Source: Bombardia bombarda
Taxonomy: Eukaryota; Ascomycota; Sordariomycetes; Sordariales; Lasiosphaeriaceae
Direction: 5' to 3'
Assembly (NCBI GenBank): GCA_030512295.1
Contig: JAULSR010000002.1
Location: 4,650,001-4,714,000 of the forward strand
Length of the DNA: 64,000 nucleotides
Both the position numbers and the translations under genes were made by a program. Shown here piece by piece: positions 32,232 to 42,129 of the stretch. Every line of letters begins with the position of its first letter. Positions within the stretch are counted from its first letter, which is position 1. Under the pieces are notes generated by a model, which was not told where the DNA came from, ran no database searches, and saw only the letters and a program-made list of their open reading frames with translations.

Positions 32232-33865
32232 ATGGCTCGATATACCGATTACGACTCAAGCAGGCCCTCCATGCTATCGCTGGGGGTCAATCTATCCGCC
32301 GGGCCGCCCTTGACTGGGGTATCCCTAGGACCACCCTCCAGGACCGTATCAATGGCTCTGAACCACACCAGACAGCTGCCCAAAGCCAGCAACGTCTTTC
32401 TCTAACCCAGGAGAAACACCTAACCACTTGGGTTATAGCCCAGGAAGCTCTTGGCCTTCCTATTACGCACGCTCAGATCCGCGAATTCGGCAACCGCGTA
32501 CTTGGCATCACAGATGAGAAGGAGAAGCTAGGAAAGTCATGGGTTAACAACTTTATTAAGAGGCACCCAGAGATTAAGACCAAGCGCAACCGTTTAATCG
32601 ATTCCCAACGTATTAACGGTGCTACGTCTGAGGTAATTACCATTTGGTTCCAGCGTCTGACCGATCCTATTGTCCAGGCTATTAAACCTGCCAACAGGTA
32701 TAATATGGACGAGGCTGGGATTATGGAGGGTATGGGGAGTAACGGCTTGGTACTTAGCTCCTCAGAGAAGCGTGCAATTCAGCAGAAAACACCTGGTTCT
32801 AAGGCATGGACCTCATTTATCGAATGTATCTCAGCTACTGGCTACCACCTCCCCCCCTTGGTGATATTTAAAAGGAAAACCATCCAGGCGCAATGGTACC
32901 CCAAGGATTTGAAGCTATTCAAAGGCTGGGAGTTCACGCCAATAGAAAATAGGTGGACATCAGATAAGGTCGCATTCGAATAGCTTAAAACGTTCTTCCT
33001 CCCCCTTACTACGCCTAAGAAGCCTGAGAAAAGGTTGTTAATATTTAACGGTCATGGGAGCCACCAAACGGACGATTTTATATGGGAATGCTACAAGAAC
33101 AATGTCCATCTCCTTTATCTACCTCCCCACACGTCTCATATCCTCCAACCATTAGATTTATCAATCTTCTCTGTTCTCAAGCGGGCATATCGTCGGTATT
33201 TAGGATACCTCAACTACCTGACCGATTCAAGCCCTCTTGGCAAGCAGAAATTCCTCGAATATTACCGCAAGGCCAGGATCGAAGCACTTACAGTGTCAAA
33301 TATCATGGCAGGTTGGGGAGTAACAGGGTTATGGCCGGTACGGGTGTCTAAGCCTCTAAGCAACCCTCTTCTGCTAGAAAATAGCAACGCAAGCCAGGAA
33401 ACCTCCTCTCAGCTTCCAAATACCCTCACAACACCAGAAATAGAAACACCTTTTGTTTTTAGAGCTAGGAGGTCACTTATCGCTATGGATACCCCGAAGC
33501 AAGGCAAGGACCTCAAGCGGGTACTTAACGCTATGGAGAACTATCGCGATACCCACAAGAGGAATACCCGGCAGCTCATTCGGAAGATTACCAAGGGATT
33601 CGATGAGAAGGACTATCGTTTGGCAGCCCAGGAGGAAAAGATCAAATCCTTAGAGGCTAGGATTGAGACGCTAAAGCCAAAGAAGAGGAAGAAGGTCAAA
33701 TTGAGCCCAAATACCAAGTTTGCCAGCATTCAAGCTATTCGGAGGGCTCAAATAGAGAGTGGCGATATTAGCGATGACCTTACTGAGGAGGATAATGTAT
33801 CAGAGAGAGATTCAGAAGCTTCAACGGTCGTGGAAGACTGTATTGTTGTTGCTAGGCGAGGATAG
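32232..33865 (+). pseudogene. Fot1-like transposase, inactivated
   Basis: From the ATG at 32232 (MARYTDY) the frame must shift at 32254/32255, where one base is missing, to reach the long frame beginning LKQALHAIAGGQSIRRAALDWGIPRTTLQ (psq-type helix-turn-helix). Next come a CENP-B-type second DNA-binding segment (ITHAQIREFGNRVLGI) and the DDE_1 catalytic core: NMDEAGIMEG (first Asp) and HTSHILQPLDLSIFS (third acidic residue). The second Asp motif, normally DGHGS, reads NGHGS here. An in-frame TAG at 32981-32983 interrupts the core where relatives have a Trp. About 545 codons in total, close to family size. Frameshift, stop and Asp-to-Asn substitution together indicate no active product. The stop and the Asn each fit TpG-to-TpA change. 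Confidence 0.9.
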
Positions 33866-33871
33866 CTTTTT

Positions 33872-33913
33872 GTGGCCGGAATGGGGGGTGGCCGGAATGG
33901 GTATACCAGACGT
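33872..33913. repeat. Right terminal inverted repeat of the Fot1-like element
   Basis: 42 bp, perfect inverted match to 32082-32123, followed directly by the TA target-site copy. Confidence 0.96.
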
Positions 33914-35021
33914 TATCCCATTCCTTCTAAGTCCATGGTAGCCCACAGTCAAATATCGAAACAAGCATATCGTTCCCCCTGTTCTTTCTTCTTGTGTCTC
34001 CTCCTTGTGCTATTAATCCTCGCTATTGGTCCCAAAGTGTCGTGTTGGTCAATCGCTTGCCAGGTAACTCCTGGTCTCTTGATTCACACCTACCGTGGTA
34101 AGACCGAAGATCTGACAAAGACCTAACAAATAGATACTACGCAATGAATATTTCCGTACTGACACGTCAAGCGGCTTGTAACCAAAATCCTACAAAGATA
34201 ACGCATGTGGACAAATCATAAAAGACCGGAACTACAGTAGCAGTAGGTAGCTTGTCCACAGATGCAGCCCACAACAGGGGTAGGGAGGTCGCTTCACCTG
34301 CTCCCTATCCCCTACATATAACCGTCCTGACAGCCCTTTCTTTTGTGTAGAAATACACACTTCTTTCAGTCTTCTTCCGAGCTCCTAACCGGCCATCAGG
34401 AGCGACCCCAAGCACCTTATTTCTGTTGATAGCTATATGCGCTGTCATAGCAAGGTTGCGGGATGATATATGTGGGAGGAATTTGAGAGTACTGGGTGTG
34501 TCAGCTTTTGTGGGGTAGAAGTATTGGTGGCGAGACCCTTCCTCTTCATAAGTGCTATCTTTACGTATATGTGACAAATCATGAAGAAATGTGTAGGTAG
34601 GTAGGTATGTATCTTAGGCCTGGCAAGATCCAGTCAGGCTCTCTGAGATAAAAAGCAAAGCTAATACAAATTTGTGAGTGTTATACAATGCTCATCGCTA
34701 CTGAGTAGTCTATCGACGGCGTCTACTTCTATGGCCACCTTCTCATTACTATTTGTCAACTCATACTGGAGTTCGACACCCAGGACAGCTGCCACTCTAT
34801 CCATGGCCCTGTCAATCAAGTCTGAACAGGCTGTCACACTTCTCACGTCCGGCCCAACACAATGCGCATGCCCCTTTCCACATCACAGAAATAGGCCTAG
34901 GGGTCCCCCTAGGCCTATGATATCTAGGTTCAAAGATCAAAACGACAGTCAGCAACCTCCTTGTCCAACCTCCCTCTCCCTGCCTCTCCTCAACGCCACC
35001 CTCAGTTCCCACCACTATCCC
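33914..35021. other. Gene-free spacer with a repeat arm
   Basis: Between the transposon and the bHLH gene 3' end. It holds the right arm of the 63-bp inverted repeat inside a minus-strand ORF at 34305-34577 (90 codons) that looks like a fragment of a repeated element, not a host gene. A small palindrome cctagggg/cccctagg lies near 34896-34915. Confidence 0.45.
34361..34423. repeat. Right arm of a 63-bp inverted repeat pair
   Basis: Reverse complement of 31699-31761 at about 61 of 63 positions. On the minus strand it reads NKVLGVAPDGRLGARKKTER inside a 90-codon ORF (34577-34305). Family not recognised. Confidence 0.9.
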
Positions 35022-36131
35022 TCAAACCTTCTCACTGGTTTTGTCATCACCCACCACCACAGCTTCAGCCCCCTCTCCTTCCTTCCCAACCTTCTCCTTC
35101 ATCAACAGCCCCTCCAACTCCTTCACCCTCCCCACCGCCTCCTCATTCTCCCTCTTCAACCTCGCAATATACGCAATCGACATCTCCACCACATCCACCT
35201 TGCTGACCGGCAAGCCCGTGTAGTTGGGCGAGCGCTCGTCGCTATCGCCCTCCTGCGGGGGCAACAGCTTCTGGATCTGGCGTATCGCAAACGTCAGCCT
35301 GTTGCGTCGGCTCTTCTCCGAGATCTTGTGGGCGATGCGCTTCGAGTGGGCGGCGGCGCGCTCGGAGGAGTCGTCGCCGCAGAGGTCGATGACTGTAGGA
35401 GCAGAGGTACTACCACCAGCAACAGCGCTACCGTGGCTGAGATTGTTGAACATGGTGGTCTCGTAGCTGGAGCTGCGGGGGGTGATGGGGATGGGGGCGA
35501 AGAGATCTGGGTGGTCGGGACGGGTGTTGATGTTTGTGCAGGGGTGTAGTCTGTTGGTCGGTCGCCGCGAGGGTTTGGTGACTCTTGGCTCGCTGCGGCG
35601 GCGGAACTTCTGGGGGTAGGGCCACGCTGCTGATGGTGGCTGCGGTTCCTCTGGGCTGTCGTTGAGACTCCATATCGAGTCCGAGTCGTCCTCACTTTTG
35701 ACGACGATGGGCTGCGCGGTTGTTGTTGGCCATGGAAAGTCGGCCATGGTCTGGCTGGTTGCCGACAGGAGCATGTCCCAGTCTGTTTGTACCGGCGATG
35801 ATGTATGCGCGATGGAGGGTGAGAAGAGATCGTGGGCAATAGATTCTTGTGAGAGAACTGGCTTTGCCGTGTTGTGGGCGGGGAGATGAGAGTGTTGGTT
35901 TTCGTCGAGCCAGTTCTGTGCAAAGAAGGAGAGATCCGAGTCGAATGTGGACATCTTGGGTACAGTGGGCTCCGAGTAGGTGAGCCATTGAGTCGAGAGG
36001 TTGAGCATTTCGTCGGGTTCAGGGTAGGCCATGGGTTGTTGTTCTCTGGGCGTGAAATGCCTCTCGGGGAAAGAGAGCTCTTCTCTTGTTGCGAGGCTAA
36101 ACATCATGTCGCCAGTGTCGAGTTGGTGCAT
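35022..36131 (-). CDS. bHLH transcription factor (NUC-1/Pho4-like HLH region)
   Basis: Single-exon ORF, 369 aa, starting MHQLDTGDMMFSLATRE. The N-terminal two thirds are disordered, rich in Ser/Pro/Thr/Gln, with acidic patches that could activate transcription. The C-terminal part has a basic helix-loop-helix: SKRIAHKISEKSRRNRLTFA (basic region and helix 1), AIRQIQKLLPPQ, a loop, then VSKVDVVEMSIAYIARLKREN (helix 2) continuing into a Glu/Lys-rich helix resembling a short leucine zipper. The H...E..RR pattern of the basic region fits E-box binding. Closest general resemblance is to fungal Pho4/NUC-1-type regulators, but the target pathway cannot be told from sequence. The gene sits alone among relics, and intactness of the frame suggests it is functional. 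Confidence 0.8.
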   Translation of the reverse strand: MHQLDTGDMMFSLATREELSFPERHFTPREQQPMAYPEPDEMLNLSTQWLTYSEPTVPKMSTFDSDLSFFAQNWLDENQHSHLPAHNTAKPVLSQESIAHDLFSPSIAHTSSPVQTDWDMLLSATSQTMADFPWPTTTAQPIVVKSEDDSDSIWSLNDSPEEPQPPSAAWPYPQKFRRRSEPRVTKPSRRPTNRLHPCTNINTRPDHPDLFAPIPITPRSSSYETTMFNNLSHGSAVAGGSTSAPTVIDLCGDDSSERAAAHSKRIAHKISEKSRRNRLTFAIRQIQKLLPPQEGDSDERSPNYTGLPVSKVDVVEMSIAYIARLKRENEEAVGRVKELEGLLMKEKVGKEGEGAEAVVVGDDKTSEKV

Positions 36132-36557
36132 GATGAAGCGGTCGAGGTATGTGAGACTGTCGCTGGGTATGGTAGGTACTTGCTGCGGTCAAGTCTCGGT
36201 CTCGTCATGCACTAGGTCTCGGCAATCTAGCTGCGCAGGCTTGGAGAGACGGACATGCAAGAGGATATGCAAGAGAAAGCAGTGTGGTATTCCTCGGGTT
36301 TTGGGTAATTTTGACTGCAGTGGTGGATGTCACACTCGCTCTCGCCGATGGTTGGTAGATCAACATCAAATCGAGATGAAAAAGGGCTCTACGAGTCTAG
36401 ACTTTGGAATCCGCCATAGTCGGGCCCTTGGAGATGCTTCTTTCCAATCATGTAGCCTACACCCCTCCAGGCTCGCGGCTTGTCTCGCTTTCCCTCATTT
36501 GGGCCATCTTTCCATTCCGGCCAACTATAGTCCAGCCAAAGATGGGATGATAGGCCA
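36132..36557. other. Upstream region of the bHLH gene
   Basis: About 430 bp, presumably bHLH leader and promoter. Nothing else recognised. Confidence 0.4.
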
Positions 36558-36797
36558 TCAAAAGAAAAGAAGAGCGCCCCAGGACAGCACCAAGTTGGGG
36601 GCCCAAAGACTTTTCACGTAAACCCAACCTAAGGCTATTGGTGCTGACCCCGCTGCTAATCCCCAAAGAGCAGCTTTGGCTGTCCCAGCCGCAAGGGGAG
36701 ACAGCTTTGAGAGATGCATCGCGCCAAAAGACGTGATCATGCCGAGCACGCCCACTGCACCAAAGAACCCTAGTCTTGACGCTAGCTGTGTTGCCAT
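36558..36797 (-). CDS. Possible small two-TM protein (79 aa)
   Basis: From the ATG at 36797 the ORF reads MATQLASRLGFFGAVGVLGM and contains two hydrophobic stretches, about LGFFGAVGVLGMITSFGA and LAAGTAKAALWGLAAGSAPIAL, separated by a polar turn, and ends WGALLFF. The frame is open to an upstream ATG at 36893 (111 aa). Composition is convincingly membrane-like, but no family was recognised and no intron or codon evidence supports it. Could be chance. Confidence 0.35.
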   Translation of the reverse strand: MATQLASRLGFFGAVGVLGMITSFGAMHLSKLSPLAAGTAKAALWGLAAGSAPIALGWVYVKSLWAPNLVLSWGALLFF

Positions 36798-39079
36798 CCT
36801 TGTTCTCCTCGGATCAGCCTCTACCAACAAGTGCCAGCCTCTTCCCGTGATCTCGGTTGCTGAGTGATGTTGGGCTTTGTTTGCCTGGCGCATGGATTAA
36901 TCCCCCGTACCCCAGAATCGTGATAAGCTGGATCAAGATGAATCGATTCCAGACAGTCGGGAGAAAGCCCCACTGCCGGTATCGGGCTCCAGTCATCCCG
37001 TCAGGACTGCCCGTATCCCGTACTTTCGGCTTTTTCCGTACGACTACTGCCGGCGTGCGGCGCGAGCGGGTTCTTGTGCTTCTCGACTAGCCGTCTGAGG
37101 AAAAGGGGAGCGAAGGGGGAGCCGGGCGTAGGCGAGCTGGACGGCCAACATCCAGTCCTCCCATGTGCAGGACCAGGTTCCCCACGGTTTTCTCCATAAC
37201 TTGAGCCACAGCGCTGTATGTAGTGTATTTCCAGGGTTTATTCGTAATCGGACAATAGTATCCGTAGTGAGCTCAGGTCTAACATGATCGTGTGACCTTT
37301 AAGGCGCCTCCAAGACTTGGCTTCTGGGCCTCGCCCCGTTCCCTGCCAAGGATCGAGGCGGGCATCGAGCTGACTCCGTCCAGCTCATCGAACGTATTAC
37401 CTTAAAACTGAACCCTACGCTTTCGATTCTGCTTTGTGATTCGCCATAATAGCTTTGTGAGTTCACTGTTCCGATTCAATCCATACACAACGCTGGATTC
37501 AATGCAATCTCCGGGATTCTTCGACCCGGCGATAGCGTCCCCGCAACAGAAATGGGAGCTTCATGTCATCACTGCCGATCTCTGTGGAAACGAAATGATA
37601 CAAATCCATGTGCTTTGAAAATGATCCTTACAGCCGCAATCGTCAAGATTCCAACAAAGAAATTGGGTCTCTTTAGACTGATTGTGTAACCTGACCCCTG
37701 ATATTGCGTGATCGTAGCGTAGGCTGTTTGGCGCAAATGATAGCCAAATCGAGAGAAAAAGAAAAGAAGTAGCAAAGCCACTGACGAGCTGAAAGAAATA
37801 TCAACTTCTTTCCGTGCGCCATGATTTGTTCTTCAGTGTCCCGCAGCCCACACACTCCGTCATTGCCATTCAAAGCGGAAAGCGAGATGAGGATAGACAA
37901 ATCGTCCCCAGGCGTGTATTGCTGGTACTTGATATGGAAGTGATGAGATCATGGCTTTAGTAGCGAATGGCCATCGACACCGAGTCCCTAAACTGGAAGG
38001 AGGAAGTCGATTCGATCAAGAGTTTCTCCAGGCTTTTCGTACAAGCCGTGAAGAAGTTGACCACGGCTACCAATTTGCTAAGCTCGAAAAGAATGTAGTT
38101 CTAACCCCTCGTCCGTTCAAATGCACGAGGCCTTTTCTTTTGGGTCTAAGTCGGTAGGTGGGTTCAATCTTTGAAATGACCATCAATCGGCATTTTATTT
38201 TGCGCTGTTCTGTCGTCATTCGAATATTGATGCTCTTTCTTGCGCGCGCATTTCCGTCCTGACACACCTGTGCTACACATGCGCCTCGCCTGCGCCTTAA
38301 CAGTCGTTTAGAACAGAGGGCGAATTGCGCTGCGGAACCATCTGATCTTCAGTGATAGCGACAAACACTTCTCGGTCGACCCGGTATACGCTTCAAGGTC
38401 AACTCGGCCAACGGCGTAAAAAAGATCCACACTTCAAGGTCAGTCGTTTGCGCAGCCGAGAGCGTCAATAACCTATGGGCGTTATCAGCACGGTTTCCGG
38501 TAGGCCTCGCATCTCCCAAGTTGTCTTCGTCGCTACTGAGGTTGGGAGGAATTGTCATGGAAGCTGCACAAACCAAATCTAGGCCCTACGGCCTCCCACT
38601 GCGGGTCTCTTTGCAGAAGCAGTTGGCCAACCCAAACACTCCGTGGATGCGCTGAGTCTCCCCATTATCGGATGTGACGGAAAAGACCCAAGATGATCAA
38701 GTCAGAGTTTTGCCTCAGCCGATCTAAGGCGCGTGTGACGTAATAGGCAGGATTGTAATGGCAGGTGAGTCGTAGAGATAGGTTTAGCAAGCTGTGGAGC
38801 TGCGTTAGTTAGAAGTCGGTGTGGAAAAAAAAAACGCGACCGAAATCATGAACGACAGAACAATTGGTCATTGTACCCACGCCAGAAGAGCTGTTATTAG
38901 ACGAGTCCCCCCCAAAAATTTAAGGTGAAGAAATTAAGCTCCACTAACAGCGGGTCTATGGATGGTACTTGCTGTAGCAAATTGTGGAAGGTGGAAGGTG
39001 GGAGCCACGTCGACAAGCTTGATCATTGGGTTGTTGCCAGACATGTAGCTCGATCTCAGTCGACTTGCTCGCTGCAACA
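36798..39079. other. 2.3-kb region without a supportable gene
   Basis: Only short ORFs (up to about 77 codons) without protein-like features. Some GC-poor and A-rich patches (for example ten A at 38826-38835). No transposon ends or RNA genes recognised. Confidence 0.45.
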
Positions 39080-39727
39080 TCACACCAGACAAAACGACGC
39101 ATAGCCACTTGCCATAGCCGCAAGCAGTGAAATAACCCAGCGCCCATTATTCAGACGACCCCACGTATTAACGAGCTCCTCGATTCCCGTCTTCTCCGCC
39201 CATGACTTTGCCTCGGGTACAGCCGACTGTCTCTCGGCGGACGGAATACCGTTAAACGGTAGAATGTTAACGCCCTCGTCCGCCAGGAGGCTCTCCGCTT
39301 TCCACTTGCACGCGCCATTTACACCAGGCTCAAAAATCAGAAAGGTGACAGGCAAGATGGAGAAGATCAGAACGCCAGCAGCAATGTAGAAACTCCGCTG
39401 GCTTGATGACTCGGCACTGCACCATGCGAGGTAGCCGTTGGAAATGACTCCTGAGTAAACCATTGGCTGGACCCAGTATGGACCTCGCTGGTACAAATGC
39501 AGCCACTGTTTCGCCACGACCTTGGGCGGCGCGTGTTGGGTATACGTCTGAACGGTGAAGGATTCCTGCGCAGTCATGCCTGATCCACAAAAGTCAGTCC
39601 TGTCAAATCCTGCTCGATCGAGGAAGGAACCTGTTCTTGTGATTACACAGTACTCACCCACGAATAAGGTTGGCATGACGATGCCCGCCCATTGCGCAAG
39701 GGCCCTGAGCCCCACAGAGGTGGTCAT
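39080..39727 (-). CDS. DUF1772 (anthrone-oxygenase-like) membrane protein, two exons
   Basis: Exon 1 39727-39658 and exon 2 39579-39080 sum to 570 nt (189 aa). The intron is 39657-39580 with gtgagt...atcag borders and joins ...MPTLFVG to MTAQESFTVQTY in frame. Predicted helices: the N-terminal MTTSVGLRALAQWAGIVMP..., a middle segment around MVYSGVISNGYLAW, RSFYIAAGVLIFSILPVTFLIF, and the C-terminal GRWVISLLAAMASGYASF. The order of small membrane helices, with a WGRLNNGR-like element before the last helix, is characteristic of DUF1772, which includes anthrone oxygenases of polyketide pathways as well as many proteins of unknown role. No polyketide synthase is nearby, so a biosynthetic role is not supported by context. 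Confidence 0.72.
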   Translation of the reverse strand: MTTSVGLRALAQWAGIVMPTLFVGEYCVITRTGSFLDRAGFDRTDFCGSGMTAQESFTVQTYTQHAPPKVVAKQWLHLYQRGPYWVQPMVYSGVISNGYLAWCSAESSSQRSFYIAAGVLIFSILPVTFLIFEPGVNGACKWKAESLLADEGVNILPFNGIPSAERQSAVPEAKSWAEKTGIEELVNTWGRLNNGRWVISLLAAMASGYASFCLV

Positions 39728-40719
39728 TCTGTTTGTCGCTGCTGGTTTGTCCAGCTTGGGGGAATCGAGATTGTAGGTCAGTGACGAAGAAAATACAGGG
39801 TGTCAAACAATCAAACAAATTCACAATTGTATGGTAAAGGATATCACTCCGGAATGAAACATCAAAATCACAAATTAAAGGCCTGGGCTCGCTGGCTCTA
39901 TCATAAAACGCCAGTTGACGCGGATGTCCGGTCTTGGTGCTAGTATTTCCAGTTGATGATATCATTCATCCAAGGTTTGCCAAGGCCAGTGGTGGTGGCT
40001 TGTACCTTGGTACCTTTGTACCTTCCTGAACGAGGGCGGTGGGGCAAAACAATATCACTAACAATGTTTGCTGTTGCTGCATATGTCACTACACGCACAC
40101 CCGTTGACAACAAAGTGATTGTGATGTTGGGTGTCCGCTTATTCTTTTTTGTTTCACAGATATTGCAAGGCCTGAAAGCAGAAACGAGCCTACCGATGGC
40201 TTTTTGTTGTTAGATTTCCCCCTTGATTGTTTTTGGGGTTGGGTTTCTATTAGCATAAAGTAACAATCACATCCTGCGCGTATTGAGAGACAAACGCTGG
40301 CTGAAACAGTCGTTCCTTTCAAATGTGGTCGTGGAAGCCGATGGCTTGTCCTGAAACCTATCAGACGACGGTGTTTGCACTATCAATAACATGCCAATGT
40401 TGTGTAACCACCCAGAAGGCAGCACTGCAAGGCAAACGCGCCGGAGTTTGTTTTGCTTGAGGCCCCTCCTCGGCCCTTAGCACGTAAGTCGTAAACTGCC
40501 ACTTAAACTTTTAAGTAGAGCGTTTTCCCGTACCCCACTGCAGCAGGTGTTTCCTTCTTTTTCATCCTCTTCTTTTTTGAGCTTTTACCTCATTTTCTAC
40601 TTCTTCAACTCCCGGACCAGTCCCGTCGAAATCCGCGGTCCTACATTCTAAAACCCCACCCATCAAACTCTGCCATCCTGGCCGTGACACAGGGCTTACG
40701 CCTGTACGAGCACGACAAA
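39728..40719. other. Divergent spacer
   Basis: About 1 kb between the DUF1772 gene start and the dynamin-like relic. Short ORFs only. Presumed promoter DNA for the two divergent loci. Confidence 0.4.
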
Positions 40720-41573
40720 ATGGCAAGTCAAGAGACAGAACCATCCGATTGCAACATCGTCTATATCAACAACGAGCTGCTCGATGAGGGTCTCGGAAAA
40801 TACATTGATCTTCCGCAGATGATCGTCTTGGGTGATGGAAATGCAGAAAAGGCCTCTATCATCGAAGCTATCGCTGGTGTTCGTCTTTCTGATAGGGCCA
40901 GTCCAAGCACTGCCTGCCAGATTTCCACCAAGACTCACCTCGTCTCGCTAGGAGATACATGAAGAGCCCAAACGCCTTCATGGTTGCAGTTTTTTCAGCT
41001 CGGGATATTTCTGCTGCGAAAGATCTTTTGTCCAAGATGAGCAAGTACGATCCCTTCCTCAAACGAGCTATCAGTGTTTTTACCGGATTGGGTCCCATGC
41101 AGGGAAACACGACTTCCAGTCCCAAAAAAGGGAACCTGGTCGAAGAGTTCATAGACACAAACCTCTCGTGGCGGAGCCTCCCGTTGCACTATGTTCAGAA
41201 CCAAACTCAGGAGGGCGTAAAATCAGAAGATTTAGAGAATCCTGCAGAGGGTACTAGTGTGCTGGCAAACTGGCAAGGGAGAAGAATCGAATCGAAACAC
41301 CAAGGGATCCCCGCCCTATGTGCAAGGCTTGAGAAACTCCAACACAACCACATTCAAACGGTGCTTCCTCGGCTCATTGAACAATCTATCAAGCAATGCC
41401 AGGGTCGACTGAACGTACTGAACGAGCAGAAGGCATCATCAACATCACCGCAAGATTCGAGGAGATATCTCACTGAAGTCACCTCTCGCTTTCATGATAT
41501 AGCAACCTTGCTGTCCGCATCGCCTCCCGCGGTGGGATTGGATCTGTGTTGGAGATCGCGACATGTTGCGTAA
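40720..41573 (+). pseudogene. Truncated dynamin-like GTPase relic
   Basis: Two adjacent frames read a dynamin-family GTPase with its middle missing. The first (from 40720) has LPQMIVLGDGNAEKASIIEAIAGVRL, aligned with the dynamin P-loop segment, but its P-loop is degenerate (GDGNAEKAS instead of GxxxxGKS). It stops at 40962. The second frame, open from about 40950, begins RYMKSPNAFMVAVFSARD, which corresponds to the family region after the DTPG switch, and runs through WRSLPLHYV-type and helical middle-domain sequence to 41573. The DTPG segment (roughly 50 residues) is absent, and the join is out of frame with no room for an intron. GTP binding and hydrolysis are therefore not expected. It also lacks most of the stalk and GED. 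Probably the relic of one of the many fungal dynamin-like paralogues. Confidence 0.65.
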
Positions 41574-42129
41574 TGAGACTTCATATTGAAAGTCGTAAAG
41601 TGTGCTAAAATGCGAAGTTATCCTATGGATATCTGGTTCAGTAGACTTGGTACCCATAAGATGTATTCGAGGTGCTGATGCATGCTATTATGTAAGTAAT
41701 CGACGCATCTCTGACAGGGGTCTGCAGCATGTCAGACAACCCTCAAAAGTGTCGCCATCCACAGGACGCGAAAAGACTGTCACTCGGAGGGAGAGTGCTG
41801 CAATCACGTATGTACAGCGGCCACGATGCCAATTTGGTGGTTATCTTTGAGACGCCAACCTCATGTCCTCGTCTGGTCAGATTCTGCAAGTACCTGTAAG
41901 CAAACGAGCAAGCCAACAGAAGAGACAGCAAACCCACCACAACACCGTATAATAAACCAAGATCGCATATGCCTATATGAATAAGACATCCAACGCCAAT
42001 GCTCTATGCCGCTTCAAAGTTCCCCATGAATACAGGCCAAACCCATCAAATATGCCAATCCACTCCCACCTCCTATATCCAGTACCACCCACCACCAATA
42101 TCCAAACCTCCTCGCCTCCTCACGACCCC
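41574..42129. other. Convergent spacer
   Basis: About 550 bp between the dynamin relic and the 3' end of Ctf18. No gene seen. Confidence 0.5.

Larger units (their letters stand above)
32082..33913. mobile_element. Fot1/Pot2-like (pogo, Tc1/mariner) DNA transposon, 1832 bp
   Basis: Bounded by perfect 42-bp terminal inverted repeats (32082-32123 and 33872-33913) starting ACGTCTGGTATACCCATTCC, and flanked by TA on both sides (32080-32081, 33914-33915), the target duplication of this superfamily. Each terminal repeat carries the 12-mer cattccggccac twice, probably transposase-binding sites. The interior holds one transposase frame. Perfect terminal repeats suggest a recent insertion; the transposase itself is defective. 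Confidence 0.95.

Noticed and set aside
34305..34577. 90-codon minus-strand ORF as a host gene
   Set aside because: It contains one arm of the 63-bp inverted repeat, so it is more likely a repeat-family fragment.
36512..36523. 12-mer ccattccggcca resembling the Fot1-like terminal repeat
   Set aside because: Only 12 bp, no partner repeat or TA-flanked boundary nearby; chance or too degraded to call.
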